Source: an uncultured Phycisphaerae bacterium (GTDB lineage: Bacteria; Planctomycetota; Phycisphaerae; Sedimentisphaerales; Anaerohalosphaeraceae). From it: 64,000 bases of DNA. Below the pieces are notes generated by a model. It was not told the DNA's origin, did not search any database, and saw nothing but the letters and a program-made list of their open reading frames with translations. The first letter of the stretch is position 1; the number at the start of each line of letters is the position of its first letter. Location: contig CALEDR010000027.1 of NCBI GenBank assembly GCA_937949545.1, positions 1 through 64,000 on the forward strand. The letters run 5' to 3'. Shown piece after piece: positions 42,535 through 52,647 of the stretch. A program made the translations under genes and the position numbers.

Positions 42535-44544
42535 TTAATGGACGCGCTGGCCGGGTTTGGCGCCCGGGTCCACTGTCAGGAGGAAAATCTGGTCTCCGCC
42601 GGAGCCGGCGGCGCAGACCATCCCGTCGGAAACGCCGAATTTCATCTTTCGCGGTTTCAGATTGGCCACACAAACGACCAGCCGGCCGACCAAATCCTCC
42701 GGTTTGTAGGCCTTGGCGATGCCGGCAAAGACATTCTTTTTCAGAGCCCCCAAGTCCAGTTCGAGGGCAAGCAGTTTATCGGCGCCTTCGACCCGCTCGG
42801 CACGGCTGATGCGGGCAATCCGCAGGTCCACTTTTGCAAAATCTTCAATCGTGCATTCCGGGGCGAGCGGTTCTTTCAGCTGGACCGGCTGGACCGATGC
42901 CGCCGGCGCTGTGTCCTGTTTGCTTTCTTCGAGCATGACGTCCACCTTTTCTTTTTCTATACGTTCTACCAGACGGATATAAGGACGAATCGGTTTGTTT
43001 TCAAGCCGCTGTTGGACCTGGGCAAATGTCAGAGGCGGAATGTCCAGAACGGCTTCAATTTTCTCTGCAAAGACCGGCAGAATCGGTTTTAGATAAATCG
43101 TCAGGACCTTAACGGCATTCAGGACGGCCGTCAGGTCAGTCCGGGTCTTCTCCGGCTCGGTTTTGAGCATCACCCAGGGCTGGGCGTCCTCAACAAAGCG
43201 GTTGCAGATGTCGGCCAGCGAGGTAATGGTCCGGACCACGGAGGCGTAATTGAGAACTTCATAATCGGCCTTGATTTTTTCGCAGGCCCCCAGCATTTGC
43301 TCCAGCAGGGCGTTTCCTTTCTCATCCAGGCGGCCGAGCCGACCATCCAGTTTCTGGGTGAGCATCGGGACGCAGCGGCTGGCCAGATTGGCCAGTTTGC
43401 CGACGAGGTCCGCATTGACGCGGCTGATGAAGTCCTCCAGATTTAAATCGATGTCGCTCACATCGCCGGTGAGCTTGGAGGCATAGTAGTAGCGGAGGTA
43501 CTGCGGGTCCAGGTGTTTCAGATAGGTTTCGGCGGTGATAAAGGTGCCTTTGCTTTTGCTCATTTTCTGGCCGTTGACGGTCAGGAAACCATGCACGAAC
43601 AGCTTGGTCGGCACCCGCAGGGAGGCACTCATCAGCAAAGCCGGCCAGAACAGGGCGTGAAAATACATAATATCCTTGCCGATAAAGTGGCAGATTTCGT
43701 ACTCGCTGCTGTTCCAGACCTGCTCAAAGTCCATTCCGTTTCGGTCGCAGAAGTTCTTGCAGGAGGCCATATAGCCGATAGGGGCGTCCAGCCAGACATA
43801 AAAGTATTTGTCCTGCTCGCCGGGAATCTTAAAGCCGAAGTAGGGGCCGTCGCGTGAGATGTCCCAGTCTTTCAGCCCCGCCGCAAACCATTCATCCAGT
43901 TTGTTGCGGACAGAGTCCTGAACGTACCCTTTGGCGAACAGGTCTTTGAGGGCGGTTTCATAGTCGCTCAGCCGGAAAAAGTAGTGCACGCTTTCCTTCA
44001 GGACCGGCGGTTTTCCGCTGATGACGCTGACCGGATTAATCAGTTCGGTGGTCTGATAATGGGCTCCGCAGACGTCGCAGGAGTCGCCGTATTGGCCTTC
44101 GGCCTTGCAGCGGGGGCAGGTGCCTTTGATGTAGCGGTCGGGCAGCCACATTTTTTCCTGTTCATCGTAGGCCTGCTGGATGGTCTTTTTGACAATCGAC
44201 CCCGCTCGGAGAGCCCCCTGATAAATCCGCTCGCTCAGCTGACGGTTTTCTTCCGAATGGGTGCTGTAGTAATTGTCGAATCGGATTTGAAAGCCGGTAA
44301 AATCCCGCAGGTGTTCTTTGTGCATCCGCTCAATCAGTTTTTCCGGCGGAATTCCTTCGCTGCGGGAGCGAATCATAATCGGTGTGCCATGGGTGTCATC
44401 CGCACAGAAATAATAGCATTCATTCCCGCAGGCCTTCTGGAATCGGACCCAGATGTCGGTCTGGATGTATTCGACCAGATGGCCGATGTGAATGGGACCG
44501 TTGGCGTACGGCAAAGCAGAGGTGACAATCAGTTTTCGTGTCAT
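42535..44544 (-). CDS. metG: Methionyl-tRNA synthetase with C-terminal tRNA-binding domain
   Basis: 669 residues. It charges tRNA-Met. The HIGH motif is [12 protein letters not shown] at the N-terminus and the KMSKS loop is [10 protein letters not shown] zinc knuckle with CPRC and CDVCG cysteines is present. The C-terminal 110 residues ([34 protein letters not shown]) are the EMAP/Trbp111-like dimerisation and tRNA-binding domain. The start overlaps the ricT stop by 4 bases. Confidence 0.97.
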   Translation of the reverse strand: MTRKLIVTSALPYANGPIHIGHLVEYIQTDIWVRFQKACGNECYYFCADDTHGTPIMIRSRSEGIPPEKLIERMHKEHLRDFTGFQIRFDNYYSTHSEENRQLSERIYQGALRAGSIVKKTIQQAYDEQEKMWLPDRYIKGTCPRCKAEGQYGDSCDVCGAHYQTTELINPVSVISGKPPVLKESVHYFFRLSDYETALKDLFAKGYVQDSVRNKLDEWFAAGLKDWDISRDGPYFGFKIPGEQDKYFYVWLDAPIGYMASCKNFCDRNGMDFEQVWNSSEYEICHFIGKDIMYFHALFWPALLMSASLRVPTKLFVHGFLTVNGQKMSKSKGTFITAETYLKHLDPQYLRYYYASKLTGDVSDIDLNLEDFISRVNADLVGKLANLASRCVPMLTQKLDGRLGRLDEKGNALLEQMLGACEKIKADYEVLNYASVVRTITSLADICNRFVEDAQPWVMLKTEPEKTRTDLTAVLNAVKVLTIYLKPILPVFAEKIEAVLDIPPLTFAQVQQRLENKPIRPYIRLVERIEKEKVDVMLEESKQDTAPAASVQPVQLKEPLAPECTIEDFAKVDLRIARISRAERVEGADKLLALELDLGALKKNVFAGIAKAYKPEDLVGRLVVCVANLKPRKMKFGVSDGMVCAAGSGGDQIFLLTVDPGAKPGQRVH

Positions 44545-45893
44545 ACAGCTGGATTCCCGTTTGAAGAAGGATTCACATTGGACGAAGGATTTCCCTCCCG
44601 GCCGGAAGGATTTCGGTTATTTCGGTTGCGGCGTCGTCGATTTTTCCGCCGTTTTTTTCTCGGAAAAGGTTTGTCCTGTCCGGGCTGGACTTCTGAGGCG
44701 GCGGGAGTATCGGGTTGGCCGTCGTTTTCCTCACCGTTGGAAGGAATGGATCCCTCCTCCGGCCCGTCCGCGGCATCAGCGAGCGGGTCTTCTTCGATTT
44801 GGTCAATGACTTCTTCAATTTCTTCGGCCACTTCCTCTGCAAGGGCTTCGGGGATAGCCGGTTCGGATTTTTGGGATGGGCCGGAACCGTTATCAGAAAA
44901 GGATAATTCCTCCTGTTCCTGCTCCTGCGGCGGGGGGGATACGGCTGAATCTCCTGCCGGCAGAGTTTCCGCCTGCGGTGTTTCTGCCGGCTTGTCGGAC
45001 AGGATTTGAAGTTCCTCCAGCGGCCAGGCCTGCTTTTCGCCGTCCGGGGTCTGGACGACAACCAGCTGGGTCAATACCTGAAAATCTACGACCGTGCCCA
45101 CGCCTTTAGGAGTCTGGACGTAGGTGTTGCGCGGCGGCAGTTTGCTTTTTAATTCTCGATACGTGTAGTCTTCATACCGCAAACAGCATTTCAAACGTCC
45201 GCAATGGCCGCTGATTTTGGACGGGTCGAGGGTGGCTTTTTGGAGTTTGGCCATCCGCATATTGACGGGGTCCAATATCTTCAAAAACCGTTTGCAGCAG
45301 CATTCAAGCCCGCAGCTTTCGTAATCGCTGAGCAGTCGGGCCTCATCGCGGGAGCCGATTTGGCGAAGCTCGATTCGGGTCTGGTACTCGCGCGCGAGTT
45401 TTTTTACCAGTTCGCGGAAATCGACGCGTCCGTCGCTGGTAAAATAGAAAATGATTCGTTCGCCTCCAAAAAGATGTTCGGCCTCGATAATCTTCATATT
45501 CAGGCCGAGTTCGTCGGCAAACCGCTGGCAGCATTTGGCCTCTTCGACGGTGGATGCTTCCAGATGTTCCTGCTCGCGAATATCCTCGTGGGTGGCAAAA
45601 CGGACGAATTTGCCCCCTGTAGTAATGGAGAGATCCTTATTGCCTTGGGTATAATACGCTTCGACTTGTTCGGGAGAGAAACGGTAATTTCCCCCCTTGT
45701 AATTGTAGGGGCCTACCAGCTGGCCTAATTCGAGACCGCGGTCTGTTTTGACGATGACGTACGGCTTGTTTTTGGGAATTTGGGATTCGTTGTGCTCAAA
45801 CCAGCCCAGAATTCCCATTTTGCCATATCGAACCAGCATCCATTTATTGTTATGTTTTTGCGCTTTTGTTTTTGCGCTCTCATCCTGTGTCAT
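44541..45893 (-). CDS. ricT: PSP1-domain protein RicT (YaaT) with long C-terminal tail
   Basis: 450 residues. The N-terminal 290 residues are the PSP1/RicT core, including the cysteine-rich [10 protein letters not shown] and [12 protein letters not shown] motifs that bind Fe-S in the Bacillus Ric complex. In Bacillus, RicT with RicA and RicF acts on RNA processing; RicA/RicF are not in the window. The last 150 residues are unusual: an acidic stretch ([18 protein letters not shown]), then a strongly basic [10 protein letters not shown] block and an NPSS-type repeat. The order tmk-holB-ricT-metG is a widely conserved cluster. Confidence 0.9.
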   Translation of the reverse strand: MTQDESAKTKAQKHNNKWMLVRYGKMGILGWFEHNESQIPKNKPYVIVKTDRGLELGQLVGPYNYKGGNYRFSPEQVEAYYTQGNKDLSITTGGKFVRFATHEDIREQEHLEASTVEEAKCCQRFADELGLNMKIIEAEHLFGGERIIFYFTSDGRVDFRELVKKLAREYQTRIELRQIGSRDEARLLSDYESCGLECCCKRFLKILDPVNMRMAKLQKATLDPSKISGHCGRLKCCLRYEDYTYRELKSKLPPRNTYVQTPKGVGTVVDFQVLTQLVVVQTPDGEKQAWPLEELQILSDKPAETPQAETLPAGDSAVSPPPQEQEQEELSFSDNGSGPSQKSEPAIPEALAEEVAEEIEEVIDQIEEDPLADAADGPEEGSIPSNGEENDGQPDTPAASEVQPGQDKPFPRKKRRKNRRRRNRNNRNPSGREGNPSSNVNPSSNGNPAV

Positions 45894-45929
45894 GGAAAGG
45901 CATACTCCGAGGGCCTTTTTGAGGTCGGT

Positions 45930-47075
45930 TCAGTCGTCCGACCGAACCGGCAGTATATCAGAGAAGGTCCAGGTTAACAAGAGCCGCTCAAAAATGAGTT
46001 TTTCATTGACGCTCGCATCTACCCAGCTGAGGAGTTTCTGGATATTGATTATCTTTTCTGCGGCTTCTTCTGCGTTTATTTTTTTGCTTAATTGTCTGAC
46101 GAGTTTTATTTGATCCGAGTAAACAAGAGAAGATTCCTCTGAATATGTTATCTTTATTAGGTCGGCCAGCAGGGTCAGGACCATCCGCAACAGCCCTTTT
46201 TCGGCTGTGCGAAAGAGGTCTTTGCCGCTCACATGGGGCTTTTGTCGGGCCCAGGCATCCCCGACGGCTTTGGCGGACTGGATGAGCCATCCGGCCGTGT
46301 CGATCAGGTCGGCCGGCTCCATGCGGCAGAGGCGTTCGGCCAGCTCTTTTTTGATTTCGTAGGCGTGAACAGGTTTGTCGCTTTCCTCGAGTCGGGCCCA
46401 GCGCAGGGCCTCTCCCAAACGGCCTTCACTGAAGCGTGCCCAAAAAAGAGCGTGCGAGGCGTCCATTCCTTTTCGCGTCAGTTCCTCAACGATGACGGTT
46501 TCACTGACCGGTCCGAAGGAAAGGATTCGGCAGCGGGAGCGGGTGGTGGGGAGCATCTCTTCCAATCGGCTGCACAACAGGATAATAATGCAGAACGAAG
46601 GCGGTTCCTCGAGGATTTTCAGCATCGCATTTTGACTGGAGGCATTGACTTTCTCCGCCTCCTCCATCACAAAAACGGTATAAGGTCCCATGACGGGTTT
46701 TCGGGCCGCCCTGTCGAGGAAAAATTCGCGGATGACATCCACGGGCATTTCCACCGGTGCATCTTTTTCTTCTCCCTCTTGGGTGTATTGCCGCAGTTCC
46801 TTATAAATCAGAACAAAGTCGGGATGATTTCCAGCGTCCATAAGCTGACAGGAAGGGCACTGGCCGCAGCTGTCTGTCTTGACAGGGCCGCTGCGGTCGG
46901 CGTTTTGGATGGGGGACCGGCAAAGCAGCAGGCGGGCAAAGGCCTCTGCCGTGGTGTATTTGCCGACGCCGTCCGGACCGACGAACAGATAGGCATGCGG
47001 AATTCGCCCTTCCGCATAGGCCTGCTGGAGGGCCGCCACGGCTTTGTCCTGACTGTGAATGTTCCGCATCTGCAT
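45930..47075 (-). CDS. holB: DNA polymerase III delta' subunit
   Basis: 381 residues from ATG 47075, which overlaps the tmk stop by one base (TGATG). HolB is the clamp-loader delta' AAA+ subunit. HAYLFVGPDGVGKYTTAEAFA (P-loop, with Tyr after the Lys) is near residue 26, the four zinc cysteines are C-GQCPSCQ plus an earlier Cys, and NAMLKILEEPP is the conserved helix before the SRC motif (TTRSRCRIL). In delta' subunits ATP binding is often lost, so the Tyr is not alarming. Confidence 0.9.
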   Translation of the reverse strand: MQMRNIHSQDKAVAALQQAYAEGRIPHAYLFVGPDGVGKYTTAEAFARLLLCRSPIQNADRSGPVKTDSCGQCPSCQLMDAGNHPDFVLIYKELRQYTQEGEEKDAPVEMPVDVIREFFLDRAARKPVMGPYTVFVMEEAEKVNASSQNAMLKILEEPPSFCIIILLCSRLEEMLPTTRSRCRILSFGPVSETVIVEELTRKGMDASHALFWARFSEGRLGEALRWARLEESDKPVHAYEIKKELAERLCRMEPADLIDTAGWLIQSAKAVGDAWARQKPHVSGKDLFRTAEKGLLRMVLTLLADLIKITYSEESSLVYSDQIKLVRQLSKKINAEEAAEKIINIQKLLSWVDASVNEKLIFERLLLTWTFSDILPVRSDD

Positions 47076-47743
47076 CAAAACCAGTTCCGCTTTTCCAAAA
47101 GTGCTGCGATTCGCTGATGGACTTCTTCGATGGATAGCCCGTCTGTGTTCACGATTTCGACCGGCGTAGGGTAGTATTGGGGCAAGGCCAGAAAGCCCTG
47201 ACGAACCCGCTGATAATACTCCAAGCTTCTGGAATCGAATCGGTCTTCGGCGGAATGTACGGAGGAATTGGAGTGATTTTGTCCGTTCCGCACCCCCGTG
47301 CGATGACGGCCTTTTTCCGCAGGCAGGTCCAAAATAATGGTTAAATCCGGCCAGGTTTGTCCGATGGCATAATGGGCCAGCTTGATAATGTCCTCTGCGG
47401 GATACCCGCCGGCACCCTGATAGGCGCAGGTAGAGGATACGAAGCGGTCGCAGAGGACAATTTTCCCTTCAGACAGGGCTGGACGGATGACTTCGCTGAC
47501 CAGCTGAGCCCGCGAGGCCATAAACAGCATCGTCTCCGTATGCACATCCATTTTGCCTTTGGCTTCGTACTTGAGGAGTTTTCGGATTTGCTCGCCGATG
47601 TCCGTTCCGCCCGGATCATAGGTATGAACCACAGAGAATCCCCGTTGCTCAAAGACCTTCCGCAGCAGGGGAATCTGTGTCGATTTTCCGCAGCCGTCGG
47701 TTCCATCCAGTACCAAAAAACGTCCCGGGGTGTGTGCCGTCAT
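47075..47743 (-). CDS. tmk: Thymidylate kinase
   Basis: 222 residues. Tmk makes dTDP from dTMP. P-loop DGTDGCGKST at residues about 13-22, the DPGGT motif (usual DR-E/PGGT) near 44, DRFVSSTCAYQG and the lid region with RTGVRNGQ are visible. It lies within the tmk-holB-ricT-metG cluster, overlapping the upstream membrane-protein gene by 4 bases and holB by one. Confidence 0.93.
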   Translation of the reverse strand: MTAHTPGRFLVLDGTDGCGKSTQIPLLRKVFEQRGFSVVHTYDPGGTDIGEQIRKLLKYEAKGKMDVHTETMLFMASRAQLVSEVIRPALSEGKIVLCDRFVSSTCAYQGAGGYPAEDIIKLAHYAIGQTWPDLTIILDLPAEKGRHRTGVRNGQNHSNSSVHSAEDRFDSRSLEYYQRVRQGFLALPQYYPTPVEIVNTDGLSIEEVHQRIAALLEKRNWF

Positions 47744-48501
47744 TGCTTCTCCTCAGAATGGGGGCCGAAGTATTGTCCAAATTCCTGAAGGGCGGTGAGG
47801 AAACAAACCAGAAGGACCGCACCGCCCGCCGTATTCAAAAGACCGCTGCGAACCCAAAACAAGGGTTTGGGAAACGGAATCACAAACAAGAGGACCAGGG
47901 CAGCCGCCATGATGACCAAACTTTGTTCGAGCACCTTCATCAGGGGTTTTACGGCGGTCAGCGGAACTCGACGGATGACCGCCAGGGTTTCCGTAATCGG
48001 CCGATTTTCCAGAAGAATCAGGGTCGGCAGCAGCAGAAACGGTTTGATGAGGATGCACAGAACAATCAGCTGGCAGACTCGCAGGAGCCATTCCGGTGTC
48101 GGCTCCGCGGGCAATCTTCTGTAAAGCAGGACATGCAGAAGCATCATCAGCAGGATGGACAAAAAGGACCAGGCCAGTTCGAACACCAGATAGGGCAGGA
48201 ACAATTTCCAGAAAAACGGTCGCCCGATTTGAAGCAGCTCGAGAGGATGCCGAGCCGACAGAGGGGCCAGAACGGTTGAGCGGAGGAAGCCTGTAAAGAG
48301 CATTCCAATCAAAATAATCCCAATCATCAGCCCCGCTCCGAGAAGGAGGCCTGCCCAAAGAGGCATCTGGGCCAGCAGACCCTGCGGGACGGCCTCCTGA
48401 TTCATCCGTGCCGCCAGACAGGACAGACCTCCGAACAGGCCGGTGAGCATAAGGGCTTCCGGCCAGCGGACCAACAGGATTTTCGTTACGTTCTGAGGCA
48501 T
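47740..48501 (-). CDS. Polytopic membrane protein of unknown function
   Basis: 253 residues with about six hydrophobic helices (LLLGAGLMIGIILIGMLFTG, LFLPYLVFELAWSFLSILLM and others). No known family signature is seen. It is the first gene of the unit that continues into tmk by a 4-base overlap. The start ATG at 48501 is preceded by a promoter at 48573-48601. Confidence 0.7.
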   Translation of the reverse strand: MPQNVTKILLVRWPEALMLTGLFGGLSCLAARMNQEAVPQGLLAQMPLWAGLLLGAGLMIGIILIGMLFTGFLRSTVLAPLSARHPLELLQIGRPFFWKLFLPYLVFELAWSFLSILLMMLLHVLLYRRLPAEPTPEWLLRVCQLIVLCILIKPFLLLPTLILLENRPITETLAVIRRVPLTAVKPLMKVLEQSLVIMAAALVLLFVIPFPKPLFWVRSGLLNTAGGAVLLVCFLTALQEFGQYFGPHSEEKQ

Positions 48502-48572
48502 TCAGCACCGAACGCTTTGCTGATTGTTTCTGCGGGGAGAGCCGGCGGCCTTCCCCGTTTCGACTTGCGCTC

Positions 48573-48601
48573 ATTATAAGAGAAAACCATTTCTGTGCTA
48601 C
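48573..48601 (-). promoter_or_regulatory. Promoter candidate of the tmk-holB-ricT-metG unit
   Basis: TATAAT (48573-48578) on the minus strand with GTAGCA 17 bases upstream. The -10 is perfect and the -35 weak. It sits between the dnaE stop and the first gene of the unit. Confidence 0.45.
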
Positions 48602-48620
48602 TCAAAAGTCGACGGACCGT

Positions 48621-51600
48621 TCAGGCCGTAAAGTGAACCTTCCCGCGGCCGAGGAGGGCTTCCAGCTTCCGATGGGACTCGAGATCGGCGCGGATGGACA
48701 GGTTGGAATCCGCTTTGGCTGTAATCCGAAACCGTTTCGGGGTATAAATGGTCAGCTCAATCGGACTTTTGCCGCGGTTGTGCAGGCAGATTTGGCGGAT
48801 CTTTTCCAGCAGGGCTTGATCCACAGTTTGGGCATCGATTTCCAGTTTCACCCTGGCGCCGAACCGGCGGCCCGCCTCTTCGATGTCAATTAGTTCCTCA
48901 CAGCGGATATTCGGGATTTCGCGGAGACTCTGGGCTGTCCCGCGGACGAAGACAATTCGATCGGGCTGGAGGAGATGGCCGCATTTTTCGAGGGTTTTTG
49001 GAAAAAGCACCACTTCACATTTGCCCTGAAGGTCCTCCAGTTCGGCGACGGCCATTTTTGCGCCGGCATTTTTGCCGTTTTTCGTAATGGTGTAGCGGAT
49101 TTTGGTAATCATCCCCCCGACAATGACCTCCTGCTCCTGCCGCAGCAGGCGGAGTTTGGCGGTGTTGGAGGTGGAATACAGTTCGATAATCTGCGCGTGC
49201 TTGCTGAGCGGGTTGCTGGTTACATAGAAGCCGAGAACCTCCTTTTCATAGGCGAGCATCTGCTGTTCAGACCAGGCCGGCACGTCGGGCAGAATCATCG
49301 GTTCGGTTTTGGCGCCTTCGGCGGCCAGGGGGCCGTTCAGGAAGAAATTCATTTGCCCTTTCTGGCGGTCGGCCTGAAAGGCGGCGCCGCACTGCATGGC
49401 TTTTTCGAGGGCGGCGGCCATTTGAGCGCGGCTGCCTCCGAGGGAGTCAAAAGCCCCGGCCTTAATAAGGGCTTCGAGTACCTGTTTGTTGACGGTGTGC
49501 AGGTCCACGCTTTCGCAGAAGTGGAAGAGACTGCGGAATCCTCCGACGCGCTCGCGTGCGGCGATAATCTGTTCGACGGCCTTGGAGCCGACGCCTTTAA
49601 CGGCCGCCAGACCGAAGCGAATCAGGCCGTTCTTTTTCTGCTCATCGTAAATCACCGTAAAGTCCACGAAGCTTTCGTTGATGTCGGGGGGCAGGACTTC
49701 GATGCCCATTTCCCGGCATTCGCCGATGTATTCGACCACTTTATCAGTGTTACCCATTTCGTAGGTGAGCAGGGACGCCATAAACTCAACAGGGTAATAG
49801 GTCTTCAGCCAGGCCGTCTGATAGGCGACGAAGGAGTAGCGGGTGGCGTGGCTTTTGTTGAAGCCGTAGTCGGCAAACCGGCGAATCAAGGCGAAGATTT
49901 CCTCGGCCTGTGCGGGCTGAAGCCCTTTTCGGATGCACCCGTCCATGAAGCGTTTTTGTTCGGCCTGGATCACTTCTTCTTTCTTCTTGCTGATGGCCTT
50001 AATCAGCGTATAGGCCTCACGCAGGGGAATATCGCCGAGCCGATTGCAGATGCGCATCACCTGTTCCTGATAGACGATGATGCCGAAGGTTTCAGCGAGG
50101 ATTTCCTCCATAATCGGATGGGGGGCGGACCAGCGGGCGCCGTGCTTGCGTTCGATAAACTCCGGAATCAGGGCCAGCGGGCCGGGCCGATAGAGGGCAT
50201 TGGCCGCGATCAGGTCTTCGAGCCGGTCGGGCTGGAGTTTGCGAAGCATTTCCTGCATTCCGCTGGATTCAAATTGGAAGACGCCTTTGGTCCGGCCGGC
50301 TCCGAAGATTTCTCGGTAAACCCGTTGGTCCGTAATATCGATGGCCTCGATATCGATGGTTTTGCCGTGGATTTCCTCAATCAGATCGACGGTTCGCTGG
50401 ATGATGCTCAAGGTCTTGAGGCCCAGAAAGTCCATTTTCATCAGGCCGGCTTTTTCGACAAAAGGTCCTTCAAATTGAGTAATCAGTTCATCCGAACCGG
50501 CCTGCTTGTAAAGAGGCAAAAAACGTGTCAGGGGTTCATCGGCGATCACAACGCCGCAGGCATGGACAGAGGCGTGGCGGGCCAGCCCTTCCAGTTTTCG
50601 TCCGATGTCAATGACCCGGCGGGTTTTTTCATCATTTTCATAGGCCTTTTTAAGGTCGGGTTCGGCTTCGAGGGCCTTCTCGAGGGTCATCTTCAGTTCT
50701 GCCGGAACCAGTTTGGCCAGGCGGTCTGCCTCGGCCAGCGGCACATCGAGCACTCGGCAGACGTCTCGGATGACCGCGCGGGCTTTCATCGTTCCAAAGG
50801 TAATGATTTGTGCGATATGGCCGTATTTCTGCCGGACGTAATTGAGGATTTTTTCCCGCCCGTCCTGACAGATGTCGATATCAATATCAGGCATCTCGTT
50901 TCGTTCGGGGTCCATAAACCGCTCAAACAGCAGGTCATAGCGGAGCGGGTCAATGTTGCAGATGCCCAGGCAGTATCCGACGACGGTTCCGACAGCGCTG
51001 CCGCGGGCCCCGACGGGAATATTCTGCTCTTTGGCATAATTGCAGAAGTCCCACACAATCAGGAAATAGCTGGCAAACCCTTTGCTTTTAATAACTTCCA
51101 GCTCCCAGTTGATTCGTTCCTGAATCGAAGGGGTGATTTGTCCGTAGCGTTTTTTGGCTCCTTCAAGCACCAGTTCCGTGAGCATTTGTTCGGCCGTTTT
51201 TCCAGGCGGAGTGTGGTAGCGCGGGGCGTGGCGGGTTTTCAGGTCCAGTTCGACCTGACAGCGGCCGGCAATTGCCAGCGTGTTGTCGCACGCCTCCGGA
51301 TAGGCCGAAAAAAGGGTTCTCATTTCCTCAGGGCTTTTTAAATAAACATCCGGCGGGTACTCCATCTTGTCTACATCGGTGATTTTCTTGCCGGTGTTAA
51401 TGCAGCAGAGAACCATATGGGCTTCATAGTCATCGGCATTCAGGAAGTGGACATCGTTGGTGGCGACCAGCCCGATTCCCAGTTCCTTGGCCAAGTCAAC
51501 CAGGGCCGGCAGGAGGTGCGGATGTTCATCGTTTTCGTGCTGCTGGATTTCGATGAAGAATCGTTCAGGGCCGAATATTTTCAGGTATTCTTCGGCGGCT

Positions 51601-52082
51601 CGACGGGCAGCCGCACGGTCTTCACGGACGAGGGCGGTGGGGATTTCGCCGGCGATGCAGGCGCTGGTGCAAATTAGTCCTTCGCTGAACTGGGCCAGGA
51701 CTTCTTTGTCGATTCGAGGACGGTAATAAAACCCTTCTGTATACCCGATGCTGCTTAACTGCAGAAGGTTCTGATAACCCTTGAGGTTTTCGGCCAGCAG
51801 GAGCAGGTGATAAGTGTTGTCTTTGACGCCGCCGCCTTTCTGCCGCTCAAAGCGGGAGCCGGGGGCGATGTAGGCCTCCATTCCCAAAATCGGTTTGATG
51901 CCGAATTTTTGGGCCTGAAGGTAGAAATCAAGGATTCCGAAAAGATTGCCGTGGTCGGTAATGGCGACTGCCTCCATCCCCATTTGACGGCATCTTTCAA
52001 ATAGAGCATCGGGCTGAATGGCCCCGTCGAGCAGGGAGTATTGTGTATGTAAGTGTAGGTGAATAAACCCTTTATCGTCCAT
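48621..52082 (-). CDS. dnaE: DNA polymerase III alpha subunit
   Basis: 1153 residues, normal DnaE length. The N-terminal PHP domain (HLHLHTQYSLLDGAIQ, AITDHGNLFG) is followed by the polymerase domain with the catalytic PDIDIDICQDGRE near residue 398, and the fingers and thumb regions (EQVMRICNRL, FNKSHATRYSFVAYQTAWLK). A helix-hairpin-helix (GLAAVKGVGSKAVEQI), an OB domain (VGGMITKIRYTITKNGK) and a C-terminal tail complete it. This is the main replicative polymerase. Promoter at 52122-52150. Confidence 0.97.
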   Translation of the reverse strand: MDDKGFIHLHLHTQYSLLDGAIQPDALFERCRQMGMEAVAITDHGNLFGILDFYLQAQKFGIKPILGMEAYIAPGSRFERQKGGGVKDNTYHLLLLAENLKGYQNLLQLSSIGYTEGFYYRPRIDKEVLAQFSEGLICTSACIAGEIPTALVREDRAAARRAAEEYLKIFGPERFFIEIQQHENDEHPHLLPALVDLAKELGIGLVATNDVHFLNADDYEAHMVLCCINTGKKITDVDKMEYPPDVYLKSPEEMRTLFSAYPEACDNTLAIAGRCQVELDLKTRHAPRYHTPPGKTAEQMLTELVLEGAKKRYGQITPSIQERINWELEVIKSKGFASYFLIVWDFCNYAKEQNIPVGARGSAVGTVVGYCLGICNIDPLRYDLLFERFMDPERNEMPDIDIDICQDGREKILNYVRQKYGHIAQIITFGTMKARAVIRDVCRVLDVPLAEADRLAKLVPAELKMTLEKALEAEPDLKKAYENDEKTRRVIDIGRKLEGLARHASVHACGVVIADEPLTRFLPLYKQAGSDELITQFEGPFVEKAGLMKMDFLGLKTLSIIQRTVDLIEEIHGKTIDIEAIDITDQRVYREIFGAGRTKGVFQFESSGMQEMLRKLQPDRLEDLIAANALYRPGPLALIPEFIERKHGARWSAPHPIMEEILAETFGIIVYQEQVMRICNRLGDIPLREAYTLIKAISKKKEEVIQAEQKRFMDGCIRKGLQPAQAEEIFALIRRFADYGFNKSHATRYSFVAYQTAWLKTYYPVEFMASLLTYEMGNTDKVVEYIGECREMGIEVLPPDINESFVDFTVIYDEQKKNGLIRFGLAAVKGVGSKAVEQIIAARERVGGFRSLFHFCESVDLHTVNKQVLEALIKAGAFDSLGGSRAQMAAALEKAMQCGAAFQADRQKGQMNFFLNGPLAAEGAKTEPMILPDVPAWSEQQMLAYEKEVLGFYVTSNPLSKHAQIIELYSTSNTAKLRLLRQEQEVIVGGMITKIRYTITKNGKNAGAKMAVAELEDLQGKCEVVLFPKTLEKCGHLLQPDRIVFVRGTAQSLREIPNIRCEELIDIEEAGRRFGARVKLEIDAQTVDQALLEKIRQICLHNRGKSPIELTIYTPKRFRITAKADSNLSIRADLESHRKLEALLGRGKVHFTA

Positions 52083-52121
52083 AATCGTTCATCACTCCAT
52101 TCCGGTAAGTTTCTGTGGGGC

Positions 52122-52150
52122 ATCATAAAAGCAAGGAAAGAGCTAATCAA
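52122..52150 (-). promoter_or_regulatory. Promoter of dnaE
   Basis: TTGATT (52145-52150) and TATGAT (52122-52127) on the minus strand with a 17-base spacer. The leader is about 35 bases. Confidence 0.6.
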
Positions 52151-52647
52151 CTGTTTTATGAGGCGAATTTGTGTCAAAAGTGTGGGTTAATATAGAGAAA
52201 GCTTTCAAGGCCCATCAGTATATCTACTGATAAAAGTTTTATATAATTTCTAACAATGCCTTGCAAGTTATTTATCTTCAGATAGTTATAATATATATGA
52301 AAATTTTCAAAAAAAGGTTGTAATCCAAGACCCGCTTCGGTAATATTACGTATAAATCTAAGAACTGATAAAATGTTTTCTCCCCTCCAAGGAAGAGACC
52401 CGAACGGTAACCCCAAAAGTTCCAAAAGGGTCTTTTCCTGTTTTTTAGACGATAAAACCATTAGCCTATCCTGAATGTCTCACATCTGATTTCTCTTTTT
52501 CGAAAATATTTGCATGGGGTTTCCTGCTAAAAAATTTTTCCTTGACAAGCAGGGGTTTGATGGATTTGGATAGCCCCTTCAGGGCTTTTTTGCCCTGCCG
52601 GAAAAAGAAACCAATATCTGTCGGGAATCGGAAGGCGGAGCGACTCA
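52151..52647. other. AT-rich intergenic region between dnaE and the sugar cassette
   Basis: About 500 bases with much lower GC than the genes around. A 95-codon minus-strand frame at 52174-52461 (MVLSSKKQEK...) has a plausible upstream AGGA but no recognisable domain, so it is not called. TTGACA at 52542-52547 could be the -35 of the cassette promoter, but no convincing -10 follows. The hairpin pair at 52572-52597 is listed separately. Confidence 0.45.
52572..52597 (+). promoter_or_regulatory. Mutually exclusive hairpins, attenuator candidate
   Basis: AGCCC (52572-52576) pairs with GGGCT (52582-52586), followed by a T-run: terminator-like. CAGGGC (52580-52585) also pairs perfectly with GCCCTG (52592-52597), which would break the first stem. 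They lie 50 bases before the first transporter gene. Stems are short, so this is tentative. Confidence 0.35.

Noticed and set aside
48975-51341. 788-codon plus-strand open frame
   Set aside because: Exactly opposite dnaE, with no domain and a composition typical of an antisense shadow of a GC-rich gene.
52174-52461. 95-codon minus-strand frame between dnaE and the sugar cassette
   Set aside because: AT-rich, no recognised domain and only a weak ribosome site; could be real but cannot be supported by eye.
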